The notes beneath the pieces were generated by a model that worked only from the letters and a program-made list of their open reading frames with translations, searched no databases and had not been told where the DNA came from. From assembly GCA_025642065.1 (NCBI GenBank), contig JAODUP010000483.1, positions 1-64,000 of the forward strand: a stretch of 64,000 bases of DNA, given 5' to 3'. Made by a program: the position numbers and the translations under genes. Below, one piece after another: positions 53,877-64,000 of the stretch; position 1 is the stretch's first letter, and each line of letters begins with the position of its first letter. Source of the stretch: Paralvinella palmiformis. Lineage: Eukaryota; Annelida; Polychaeta; Terebellida; Alvinellidae.

Positions 53877-54300
53877 GGTACTAGATCTGGTAAAAAAGAA
53901 ATTTTAATGTAAAAGATGAACAGAAAGTTAACATCAATTAGTATTATGGGTGTTAAATTATGGAACCAATTAGATGCAAATGTTCATAATGTTAAAACAA
54001 CAACAAAATTTAAGCACATAAATATGAATATGTCCATTTCTTCATATGACTGATCACGATGCTGAGATATGTCAATAATTATATTTATCGTTGAAATAGA
54101 ACATATATTATATAATATGTACAACAAAATGGTTCTTGCTACAGTAAGAAATCATTACAAAATTAAACTTTATTTGTCATGAATTTGATTAATATTATTT
54201 TAAAGGAGGATGTATTATTTAAGCAATGCTTCCTTGTCAACATTTATGTGACTTTAAGTGTAATTAAAATAATGTAATATGAATGTTGAAATAAACAATT

Positions 54301-54810
54301 GGGATTAAATGGAATTGTATATAAATATTTCAAACATTTGTAACAGTTTAATAAACAATATGTCGTCGTTTATTGAATTAGTTATAAACTGATATGATTA
54401 TAGTTATTACTGGTTATTAACGTATTCATGTGTGTGTTTCTATATTTATATTGGAGTAATTACATTCAGTAATAACGCATACAAATAAGAAATATTCAAA
54501 AGGGCCTAAATCATGAGGTCATTGCTTTATTATTTTAGACTCCCTGATTGCTATATGTTTCTATTAGCGTGATATGTGTTATTTAACGTCAGCTTAGCGT
54601 TTTTATCTACACAAAATAATTTCATATATACCTTTGAATCTCATCAATGCCAACAACACAACTTCAGATAATTTCGCTACTGTATATTACAAAGTAAACA
54701 TAATATAGCATGTATTTCTTGAAAAAATAAATGCGGTCAGTTAATACATACAAATACATTTTATAATGGAAGGATGTTAGAATAAAAGACATATTCTTCG
54801 AAATGTCCTT
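54301..54810. other. No gene recognised
   Basis: AT-rich spacer between the LINE 3' end and the TIR element. Nothing supported. Confidence 0.5.
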
Positions 54811-55444
54811 TAAAAGGATAGTCCACTTTCATTTCAAATTTTCAGGACTAATAAAGCCATACTCAGATATATCATAAATGTGTAAACGATCACCCACATA
54901 TTAAATAATCCAGTTCAAAGTGCTGATTTAATGGCCTATGGGCGCCGCCATTTTGAAGCTAGACAATGACCGGAAAGCTCCTGTATGCTGACGTCACTTC
55001 TGCGTATCCGGTTGACCTGAAGTCTGTAGAGCCCATATCAACGCATATAAACAAGTGTCAGCTAAGAATTATTCCAAAACTAAACGGCATTATCTTGTTC
55101 AAATTACGTCATGCATGACATGAAACCGTTTGAGTTTGAGACAGAAGGAACCTGATAAGAGGAGGATGATTCAAAATGGCTCAGAAATTAACGCTCAAGA
55201 GGAACTATAATCCGCGTTTGTCTAGAGAGCGCCGATATGACGTCAGAGCATTTCAGTTTTTCTCCTTCCCGCCTTCGAATCTGGCTTCCGGTTCAGCCGT
55301 AATGGCCGCCATCCAGTGATTTGGATTATTTCTCTATATCTATGATATCATGTATATTTCGTGATTATTACTGTGGAATTTTCGGTTACTGTTATAAGCA
55401 TTACATATTTAAAAATATTTTCTGAGGGTGGACTGTTCCTCTAA
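54811..55444. mobile_element. Non-autonomous TIR element (MITE-like), about 634 bp
   Basis: Ends are inverted: AGGATAGTCCACTTTCA at the left against AGGAACAGTCCACCCTCAG (complement of the right end). A second inverted pair lies inside (AATAATCCAGTTCAA...AATGGCC near 54,904 against the complement of GGCCGCCATCCAGTGATTTG near 55,303). TGACGTCA-type motifs occur in both halves (near 54,990 and 55,238). It is more GC-rich than the surroundings and has no coding frame. Superfamily unknown. Confidence 0.7.
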
Positions 55445-56184
55445 GGGTTCATCACCTTATAAATTAGATCTATTATTCTTATGTAAGGACATTATTCAAA
55501 CTTGTGTGATATTTTATATAATATATTAACTATGCTTTTAGAAGAAAGCAACACCAGCCGTAATAAATAAATAAATAAACATATTTTTGGGCGATGGAAT
55601 ATAATCAATATTATCATTCGATGTTAATCATGAGTTTTACATACATATATTTGGCACTGGATAATAATTCATTTTCTACAGTTTGCATGCTGATGGAGTA
55701 CTGGAGGATAACAGGGAGTTATCACGAGCCAGCTGCTACTTTATTATTTCTGATCCTTACATTTTCTCTTTAAAAGGCCACAATTCTTTAGACGTTCTTC
55801 TTTCTAACAATTTCTGAGAAGGATTTTTGTTATTTTATATTACACAACATACAACTGATTGTAATGGCATTTCGGGCCCAACCTAATTAACAAATAGGTC
55901 TCGATATGTTCTTGTACCACTGATGTTTACTTTGTATACTACACAAATTAGACCATCTTTTATATGGATATTACAACCAAGTATACATTTGTTTTTCTTC
56001 GGCTGACCTTTTGGTTTCATAGCTATGTGACTGTTTCAGTGATATCGCTGCCTGGATGACAATCAATAGTCTTTGGTTCGATGCAGACATATTTTATTAT
56101 CATAGGTACACCTAAGCAAGCAGTACACATACTCGTTTCTTCCCTACCCCATCCTTAATAATAACATCGCAACGTCACATAATG
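55445..56184. other. No gene recognised
   Basis: AT-rich; a short AATA repeat near 55,560. Nothing else supported. Confidence 0.5.
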
Positions 56185-56791
56185 TACCTAATCTTGGCGT
56201 TAAGTTTGATAGCGATTTTAATCTCCGAAAACATATATCTCTGGAATGTCGCTGCTGTTTCTACCATATTCGTGACCTCCGCCGTATTCGTCGCTATATT
56301 ACTATTTCGTTCGCTAGAACCATCGCTACAGCACTTATTACTAGAAGGTTTGATTACTGCCACTCTTTCTTTATAACAACGCATCTAAGGATATTACAAA
56401 ACTTCATTTTGTTCAGATCCGCTTTGCTCGGGTTGTCACAAATGATCTCTTCGGTTTTCTTATTCTGTGTCACCCTTGAAATTACTTCATTAGCTCACTC
56501 GCAACTTTATCAAATATTCTATCATTACCTATCAAATTATTTATTCTGGAGAACCTTCGTATCTATTTTCTTATTCTGTGTCACTCTTGAAATTACTTCA
56601 TTAGCTCACTCGCAACTTTATCAAATATTCTATCATTACCTATCAAATTATTTATTCTGGAGAACCTTCGTATCTATTTTCTTATTCTGTGTCACTCTTG
56701 AAATTACTTCATTAGCTCACTCGCAACTTTATCAAATATTCTATCATTACCTATCAAATTATTTATTCTGGAGAACCTTCGTATCTATTTT
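56185..56791 (+). mobile_element. L2/CR1-type LINE fragment, same subfamily as 42.9-44.1 kb
   Basis: In frame from about 56,190: NLGVKFDSDFNLRKHISLEC, CCFYHIRDLRRIRRYI and ATALITRRFDYCHSFFI. Then, shifted, PLKLLH.LTRNFIKYSIITY and SGEPSYL, matching the LLKSLHWLPVQYRIIFK end of the family. This last part is present three times in tandem. Only the RT thumb region is present. Confidence 0.85.
56455..56791 (+). repeat. 111-bp unit repeated three times inside a LINE
   Basis: Exact period of 111 bp (TTTTC starts at 56,455, 56,566 and 56,677). The units are almost identical, the first having CACCC for CACTC. Because 111 is 37 codons, an alternative frame (56,409-56,840) stays open and looks like a repeat protein (FLFCVTLEITSLAHSQLY...). 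The real LINE frame carries a stop in each unit, so this is a local triplication of dead sequence. Confidence 0.93.
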
Positions 56792-56865
56792 CGTTGATAT
56801 CTATTTGAGTGTGTGTGTGATTGTGTTTGTGTGTTTTTGATTTTGTATTTGTGTATATAGAAATT

Positions 56866-59027
56866 TCCAAGGTCTGTGTTAGTGATAGCCATTTACCACT
56901 TTTTGTTACAGTCGATTGCAGTGTAAATGTATTTACTAAATTGTTTGATGATAATATTTCTTAGTAAAATATCACTGATGAAAATATATGATGAGAGTAT
57001 AATATTGCTACTGACAGGTTATTGTCTGAGACTAATATTCCTTATGATTCATTGTTATGTGATGACTGTAATTCTTCAAATGAAAGGCATGTACAGGAAA
57101 TAAGTATTTTTTATAACAATATTATTCAAGCTTTACAAATAGCTGTTGAGGATTGTGTAATCAACATTAAAGCACATTGTAGCCATCAAATTCCAGTTTT
57201 GAATGAACATGTGAAGGATAGTCACTTCATAGCTAGGGATGCCTTTCACATTTGGCTGGTAACTGGTTAACCTCGCTAAAGTGCTATATATATAATCAAA
57301 CAAAATTTAGTCGTTCTCGCCTTAAATATTCTCTTGGGTACTGTAAAAAGGCAGAAGGAAAACCAAACCTAATAAACTTGCTGATGAACTCAGTGAACAA
57401 GATGGTGTGGCATTCTGGAAACCGGTTAATTCAGTTGAACCAATTTAGACTTCCAACGGTTAATTCAGTTGATAATATTTCACGTGAAGATGACATGACA
57501 GAATTATTAATTGTGCTGATCAAAGTAAATATAAAAATAAAGTTACAACAACATTGTGTAATACCAAATTTGACACTGACGTGCAGGTTACTATAAATGA
57601 AGTAGCTGATGCTATCAATAATCTGATAAAGGGTAAATCCTCTGGGATGGATTACCTGGTGAGGTATTTATATACTTAAGTAAATTAGTTCACATTTTAT
57701 TATCTTTATGTTTTACCTCAATGCTTACACATGGTTAGTTACCCATGTATGTGATTGATTATGTTATCATGCCACTTGTTAAAAACAACAAAGATGGCAT
57801 ACTCGCAGATAAAGGTAATTACAGTCTAATTTCCAACACGTTTCTGGTATCACAAATATTTGAGTTGTAAAGAATTTCTTCGGATTTGAGATTACCCATT
57901 TTGTTTAAAAACATGACATTCTACTGCCTTGTGCATTTTTCTCCTTAAATATATTTAATCCGTATTATTGCTTTTTGATACCAACAGCAAACTATGTCAG
58001 TGAAATGGGGAAATGTGACATCTACTACTTTTACTGTTACTAATGGTATCAAGTAAGGTGGTATACTATCACCAATTCCCTTTAATATGTACATTGACGA
58101 TTGTTTTAGTTTGACTTTATCAAAAACTAAATTTGGGTGCCGTTTAGGTGGAAGACTTATTAACCATATTGCATATGCCGATGATTTATCTATATTGATT
58201 ATGTTGCCCTGTAAAATGCAAAAAATACTTAACATTTGTGAAAAGTATGCGTCCGATCATGATATTATGTATAATTGTAGGAAAGGTTTAACCATGTTAT
58301 TCAAACATAAGAAACTTAACGATCTTAACTCTCCATCATTGTACTTGTGTAATAACCGGTTAGACTATGTTGATAATTGTAGAGATTTAGGCATAAAAAT
58401 AGAAAACTACTCTTGTAAATCTGATATGAAAAGACAACTTTGTAAATTCTAAGTCAATGCAAACATGTTAATTATACATTTTTGGTTTTTGTTCTATTGA
58501 TGTCAAGGTGCGCTTATTTAAATCATACTGTACTAACCCAACCCTTACTCTACACAATTCTGGTACGATTCTTCTACATCGTTTTTTTGAGAAAACACTA
58601 TCTGTAGCTTATAATAATAGCCTTTTATGCGACTACTGAAACTGGATAAACATTGTAGCGCAAGAGGACTGTTTGTTCATTATGGCCATGCCAGCCTTTG
58701 GTGAATTACCAAGGAAAAATATCACAAATATTATCTATAGGCTTCAGTCCAGTTCAAATAGTATTATTAGAAGTGTTGTTTTGTCTTCTGTCAACTGGGA
58801 CTACTGGTTTAATATTTTACATATTAGCAAATGATATTCTACCACCAGTATATCTTCTATTGTAACAATAGTTAAGCTGTATTAATAATTTGGTTCTTCT
58901 AAATGTGATGTTATGTATAATTACCACTGCATGATGTTGTACATAATCTCATTTTGTTAATGCAATAATTAGTTATTTGAATTGTATTACTTTGAACTGA
59001 GATTATGAAATAAAGAATTGATTATTT

Positions 59028-59030
<3 letters not shown>
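56866..59030 (+). mobile_element. LINE (CR1-like), endonuclease end to 3' terminus
   Basis: SKVCVSDSHLPLFVTVDCSV is the endonuclease end. The linker and pre-RT follow (57,022-57,596: ETNIPYDSLLCDDCNSS, GYCKKAEGKPN), then INNLIKGKSSGMDYL, VIMPLVKNNKDGILADKGNY (about 57,760) and MYIDDCFSLTLSKTKFGC. HIAYADDLSILIM holds catalytic YADD at about 58,176; EKYASDHDIMYNCRKGLTM and LDYVDNCRDLGIKIENY follow to 58,452. Shifts and stops occur throughout. The tail GAAATAAAG near 59,008 leads into (TA)n. This LINE differs from the L2-type copies. Confidence 0.87.
58087..58452 (+). pseudogene. LINE RT palm segment with YADD
   Basis: 121 open codons inside the LINE at 56,866-59,030. The catalytic YADD and the following block are intact, but the preceding segment (NGIK then a stop, GGILSPIPFNMYID) contains a stop near 58,052 and the rest of the RT is shifted. 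Confidence 0.85.

Positions 59031-59082
<52 letters not shown>
59031..59082. repeat. (TA)n microsatellite
   Basis: About 52 bp, directly at the 3' end of the LINE; it may be an expanded tail. Confidence 0.95.
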
Positions 59083-59089
<7 letters not shown>

Positions 59090-59929
59090 ATTAGAACATA
59101 GATCAAGTTAAAATTACGGAATGGTCCTCAAAACATTAATGCTTTATTTTCAAAACTAGGTCCGTAAATTGAAGACTATTCAATCAATGCCACTTGTTCA
59201 TTGGCTATATCATATACAAATAAGTATATTTATTGAATTCCAACTTTGATAAACGTGCCAGTGCGAAGTATAAACATTTCTCAATAGAAAAACTTAACCA
59301 TTGGCGATTTTCATTAATAGTTAGCCTATGACAGTTATATGCATTAGAAACAATTACTGAATGAAATATCTATGTTACGGCACTAAGAAATGCACCGTAA
59401 AGCTTCCTAATTATATATTTTCATTGCCATTATAGAATTATAGATGATTAATTACGAAAGTGTTTCATCGGTAAAAGTTTAGATTAATTAAAATGTGTAC
59501 AAGTAAAATTTAAACCACAATCCAGCTAAATGCAAATAGATAATTTGCTATTTATGTCATGTCTTTAAATAACTACATTTGGTTTATTGTTGAAATTAAA
59601 CAAAGCTCATGTGTATTCGTTATATGCTTCATATGTTAATAATATAACCTGATGGCGATTTAAGAATGCCATGATTATACTGCGTTCATGCATTAATATC
59701 AAAATCAATTATATCTGGTAGAGCTTTATTGTTTTCTGTGATTATACTTATAGTATAGATTCCTATATAAATGATCATAATTAGCTAGGGTTATTAGTTT
59801 TACATATCACCATACACAATGTGCTCTTGGATATTAATTATTTAGAGCTTGTAACAGGTGTGAGGCTGATTTTTCAATACTATAGATAAATAGATATAAG
59901 AAACCTTTTAAAATTACAAACAGCTAGTT
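59083..59929. other. No gene recognised
   Basis: AT-rich spacer; nothing supported. Confidence 0.5.
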
Positions 59930-60570
59930 ATCAGTTGTGGGTGATGGATACACGTGGTCGTTTTGTTGGTAAGGCTGAAGATCTAAGATTATATATATTA
60001 ATAATACCAACTACTAATGAACATGGCACATGATAATACAATTGTACAAGTAAACCATAATATGGATCTAAATACCTTCCTTTGCAAGGACCATGGCACT
60101 TAAATTCCCGAAGAAAATCTGTTAAATTTATATCAGTTAACATCTCCATATTCAGATATGGATAATTTATCTATATAAATTGATCAACCTACCAGTGATA
60201 CGGGTACATATTATACTTACACACCGCTCGATCTTAGTAATTAGTCTTCCCGCTTAGTCTCCCTGCCAAAATTGATAATCTAAAACAGATGATTCTAGAT
60301 CTACAAGAAAAAAACATTATAACCGACTTCATAACGTTATGTGAAAATGTTTAGCTGAAGACAATTTAGATTAATTCAACCTTCCAGGATTTAATTTTGT
60401 TTATAGCAATATATAAAAACCATAAACATATATTCAAAATAACATAGGATCTAACAATTATTGTAGCAGGCTTTTATGAATCCCGTTTTATTGAAGTATA
60501 TTCCGAGCACCTTAAAGCAATGGTAGATAAAATATTTCCTGTTCCGAATACAAATTAAATCAAATCAATT
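59930..60570 (+). mobile_element. Penelope-like element 3, N-terminal RT remnant
   Basis: Weak but ordered PLE signals: MDTRGRFVGKAEDL near 59,943, a D..Y-type block (TSDTGTYYTYTPLDLS near 60,193), LQEKNIITDFITLCENV near 60,300, then NHKHIFKIT, TIIVAGFYESRFIEVYSE and KAMVDKIFPVPN (60,410-60,555). This corresponds to PKIHK...RPIV.G and the helix after it in PLE RTs. It has many stops and ends at the TIR element at 60,576. The domains are the ones missing from elements 1 and 2. Confidence 0.65.
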
Positions 60571-60575
60571 ACTAT

Positions 60576-61439
60576 CAGGGTTCGAAATTAACGCTCACCC
60601 TTTCGCCCGAGGTGAGTAGAAAATTGACAGTTTGAGTCTTCCTGCGGGCAAGTACAATTATTAGGCTAGAATAAAGTCGCACCTGCAGCTGCATATTATG
60701 GCCCGGATATAGTCATTCTGTTTCAGTTAGCAACGTGCTGGACATACCCCAGCGTGAAAATGGTTTGAACAGTCAACAGGTTGTGTAGGCTGAGGGATAA
60801 TGTTTGACAGTGGGAACAGCGCGTTGTGTCGTAATCACCAGCACACTAAATTATGTCTATGACACCCCCCGGCCCACGTTTATTTTCTGAATTAATTCAT
60901 CATACTGGCTTTTTCGGTTTCTGGCCCGCTCCCGTTTCTGGTTAAACGACCACTCGCATGAACCAGAGCACGCACAGCCACCAGCGTCTTACTCGCTGAC
61001 GCCTATTGTAGGTCAGGCTGCCATATCAAATACGTGACAGTCTAGTACAAACCACCGGGATTTGAATGTCGAAGCCACTAGGTAGCCTATGCATCTTCTT
61101 CTGAACTAAAATCTGAACAACTCGCTTGTTTAAGGGAATTTATAAATAAACAATCGAAATTGACCCAAACTTAGGTTCCATCCGGCTTCAGCAGTTGAAA
61201 CCAGGTGATCGTTTAGGATCACTTACTAATGACTTGTAGATTATTTTCTTCAAATGGACATTTAAGTGTATTTATAATGCTATACAAAACCATTGAAGTT
61301 CACCCATTATGATTTTTTTAATGTATGTGAATCTTTATTTGATGTAGTCAGGATTAGTAAACTACTCTCAGGACTAGTATATTCTCCAAGTTACTAGTCC
61401 AGTGGACTAGTGACGAATTATAATTACCTGTTAACCCTG
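60576..61439. mobile_element. 864-bp TIR element flanked by ACTAT
   Basis: Begins CAGGGTTCGAAATTAACGC and ends TTAACCCTG. The outer 7 bp are perfect inverted repeats, and ACTAT flanks both sides (60,571-60,575 and 61,440-61,444). It is more GC-rich than its surroundings and has no coding frame. Near the right end is a perfect 8-bp palindrome, ACTAGTCC/GGACTAGT. A fragment of the same end lies at 9830-9930. CAGGG ends suggest hAT, but hAT duplications are 8 bp and only 5 bp match here. Confidence 0.75.
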
Positions 61440-61449
61440 ACTATGTATA

Positions 61450-63850
61450 GTTTTATTAACAGACTACATAAATTCACATAGGACACACTAATCGGCACTG
61501 ACCAGAATTGTGATTACATCAAAACTGACCAAAACAGAAAAACTCAATATCTATTTGATATAGATGACACGATAACTAACCGAACCGTATCACACATTTA
61601 AGGGCAACACTGATTGACAATATCTACATATCCATGAAAAGGTAGGCCAAATATATATTCAACAATTCTTACAGCTGACATATCGTACCATCTACTAATA
61701 ATCACAAATATTGGTTGCGATACATACAGAGTTAATTACAAACCAAAAATAATTCATTCGTGAACAATAACCGTCTCTAGTAAAACTAAATTATAATATA
61801 CAAGAAAAATAACAAATGGAATATTGAGAACAAATGAATATAAATCAGGTTTCTGAGTGAATACGTTCTGAAACGCAAGGGCAAACCATTGTAATACCAG
61901 CCTCATGTTTATTGAGAGATCCCTGGGCGATACAAAGTCTAATAACATCATCCCGTGAACTTTATAAACACTATTAAACAATTTGATAAAAACAAAGCGC
62001 ATCTGCATGCTGCAAATTTCGATCAATATCGTTGTATGTATAATAAAATTAAATATATATATTATGGTGAATTATTCACCAAATGCAAACATGATATACG
62101 CAAAACATAGGGAATAATGCATTCACTCATGGGTAAAGCAAGGGATAAACAGGTATCTTCGAAACTTTCAAACTTAATAACTAGTATATTAATGACCCAC
62201 AAACGATCTCAAATGAATTTAGCAATTTAAAAAAAAAATATTGTCAGGGAATATGCAAACGACACACTTTCCTCCAAATATAACTTTGATATGTTTATGG
62301 GAAATACATCTCAACCCTCTAACTGCCGGAATATTTGCTGACTCACCCAAAATATCAAAAGCTCTCTCGATATACATATCGAAGAAAATAACCTTTTAAT
62401 AATGATAGACCAATATGATTATTGCTCACCTTCTTCAAAATTCATGAGAAAATAACACACAAACGGCTGTCCAAATTCTACCCAGGCAAATATGGATTCT
62501 GAAGAAGAAGGAAAAAATCACACTAGCAATATATAAATTCATTCAAAAAGAAAGAGAGTTTCATTGGTATATTTCTGGACCTATCCAAGTGCCTTGATGC
62601 AATTGATCATGATGTATTAAAAACAAAACTTCATCGGTATGGAATACGTGGAATGTCCTTGGATTTGTTAAGAAGTTAACTCAATAATAGAACAAAATTG
62701 TCATATATAAAGATAGCAAACAATCCATGCACCCTATTACATGTGGAGCTCCACAGTAATATGCCCAAAAATGTTATTGCATACACACACGGTCTTCTAA
62801 ATTGTCTTATTCCCTGGAAACCTATTATATTTGCCAATGTCACAACTACGTATTTCAGAACACTGAATGGCCTAAATTGTGCCGATGCGTCGTTAAACAT
62901 CCATCCAACTGTATATTTGACTTCAAAAGATATTCCGACTATGTTTAAATATGAAAACTCTGATTTGGTATCCTTGACAGAGCGGTTTTTGGGCCAAATT
63001 AGCTATCACTGAACATACAACAAAATTAACTATGCTATGTTTAAAGCTAGCTCTAAGCCATTAGACAGATATCTACAAATTTAAATTGGAAACGAAGCTA
63101 CTGAACTGAAAAATGTCTAACATTTTTTGCTGTTTATTTTCATGAGAGATACAATGACATGATCACATAAACGACATTAAAAATTAACTCAATATTGCAT
63201 TATACGCTTAAGAAATGTGAAACATATCTTGACTAGCAATCATCTAATTATGCAATCTCAGTCTGGGGTTCCCTTTTCAGTACACACGTATATAAAATAT
63301 TTATTAAGCAGAAAATGCCATACCAATTGTTACAAAAGTTCCTCATAATGCTCATACCAGCCAATTATTTAAGACATTATTTTGAAAATACATGACATAT
63401 ACAGTATATGTAATTCAGTTTTCTAAATACATGTACAGTTTCTCCCAACAAACCCTACCTGGCTCAATCACACATATCATTACAAGTAATGACAATATAC
63501 ATACCTATAACACCCAAAACAAAAATAAACCTCGTGTGATATCACGACGTATATCGGTAGTATCCAATAGTTTACGTGTTCCGGAAGAAATTAGCTCAAT
63601 GATAACTACGAACTCGCTCAGCAAGCATTTAAAGAAACAACTTATCAATAAACATTAATACTGATGATGCTATCATACAGGTTACTATTTTCGTCCCCAC
63701 GGCTTTCAATAACCACTATATATGACATAATATATTATCTAAGTAATAAAATAGAGCATGTTTGTATTGTATGTTTTGACAATAATATTTGTATTTTTAT
63801 AAAATGCGTATAAATGCCACCGGGCTCTCTTATATTTAATTAATGGTGTA
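61450..63850 (+). mobile_element. LINE (CR1/Rex1-like), endonuclease to 3' end, decayed
   Basis: Readable parts: LIGTDQNCDYIKTDQNRKTQ and ILTADISYHLLI (endonuclease, about 61,480-61,700), EYANDTLSSKYNFDMFMGNT (about 62,250), YPGKYGF then IGIFLDLSKCLDAIDHDVLK (62,490-62,625, motif A) and HRYGIRGMSLDLLRS. The 62,698-63,012 frame follows (IPWKPIIFANVTTTYFRTLN, YADD region lost). NYAISVWGSLFSTHVYKIFI is near 63,250 and PGSITHIITSNDNIHTYNTQ near 63,440-63,500. The last frame ends LKKQLINKH, stop at 63,658. The AT-rich 3' tail reaches about 63,850. Confidence 0.83.
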
Positions 63851-64000
63851 TAGGTTCCTAATTACAGTATAAAAATTAATGCAACTAAAGCCCGTGAACT
63901 ATATAAGTTCAGATATAAAGATATGCAGTGCTTTCACTTTTATATTAAAACAAAATTAGTAATTGAACTACTAATTGAAGTGTCCATCCATGTGTTGTAT
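63851..64000. other. No gene recognised
   Basis: Short AT-rich stretch to the window end. Confidence 0.5.

Larger units (their letters stand above)
51655..54300 (+). mobile_element. LINE (CR1/jockey superfamily) with three nested SINEs
   Basis: Readable parts: endonuclease end NQWFSSGYNPLINLLTRING and NDISDHLPVYAFVKYSR (51,678-51,863); linker (52,081-52,410) with NIYNLYKVFLKRKSKEAATK; GFNNFFTNIGPTLAKEN (about 52,530) in another frame; MGPIIFLLYITDLSNI and LLFTDDTNLFCAG (53,200-53,310, YADD replaced by FTDD). Next INKTNYICFHYKT after a frameshift, FKIDGLEVSRVRVIKFPGV, and KLWNQLDANVHN near 53,960. The 3' part ends with GAAATAAAC near 54,290. SINEs at 51,864, 52,823 and 53,678 cut it; the first and third have clear target-site duplications within the LINE. 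Part of the RT around motif A is missing near 53,000-53,170. Confidence 0.88.

Overview
The window reads as intergenic, repeat-packed DNA from an animal nuclear genome. It is AT-rich and carries very long (CA)n, (TA)n and (AAT)n microsatellites. It holds many 5'-truncated non-LTR retrotransposons (LINEs), three Penelope-like elements (PLEs), a tRNA-derived SINE family with target-site duplications, and inverted-repeat DNA elements. There is no operon structure, no rRNA or tRNA gene, and no complete host gene that I can recognise. The mix (L2/CR1-type LINEs, GIY-YIG PLEs, SINEs with an (ATC)n tail, multi-copy invertebrate gene families) suggests an invertebrate, probably a mollusc or other lophotrochozoan. 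That placement is inference.

Layout. 1-3.35 kb: a near-identical tandem duplication of about 1.5 kb, with one stretch of badly garbled sequence. 5.6-7.1 kb: an internally deleted PLE. 9.3-9.7 kb: a 420-bp CA-type satellite. 10.2 kb: a possible signal-peptide exon. 11.2-13.2 kb: an L2-like LINE (+). 15.2-15.8 kb: two SINEs head to head. 16.9-17.8 kb: a frameshifted protein-coding relic (-). 18.7-20.2 kb: a diverged copy of the 1.5-kb unit, then a pogo-type transposase relic (-). 21.9-23.4 kb: a LINE (+). 26.5-28.9 kb: a third copy of the duplicated flank joined to a PLE with an intact 396-codon reading frame. 30.1-30.5 kb: a LINE (-). 31.2-32.8 kb: a broken member of a PIN-like invertebrate gene family (-). 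32.9-34.6 kb: an L2-like LINE (-). 36.0-37.5 and 46.5-48.1 kb: two old copies of one non-coding segment. 38.1-41.7 kb: an L2-like LINE (-) split by a 1.36-kb insertion. 42.9-44.1 kb: a LINE (-). 51.7-54.3 kb: a LINE (+) with three SINEs nested in it. 54.8-55.4 kb: a TIR element. 56.2-59.0 kb: two LINE relics (+), the first with a 111-bp triplication. 59.9-63.9 kb: a PLE relic, an 864-bp TIR element and a LINE (+).

Function. Nearly every coding signal belongs to retrotransposition: endonuclease, reverse transcriptase, and GIY-YIG nuclease in the PLEs. Nearly all copies are dead. The most interesting signals are a structured RNA motif with covarying stems at the 3' ends of two PLEs, the two broken invertebrate gene-family copies, the microhomology-bounded tandem duplication with a probable consensus-quality failure, and a 130-bp near-perfect AT palindrome.
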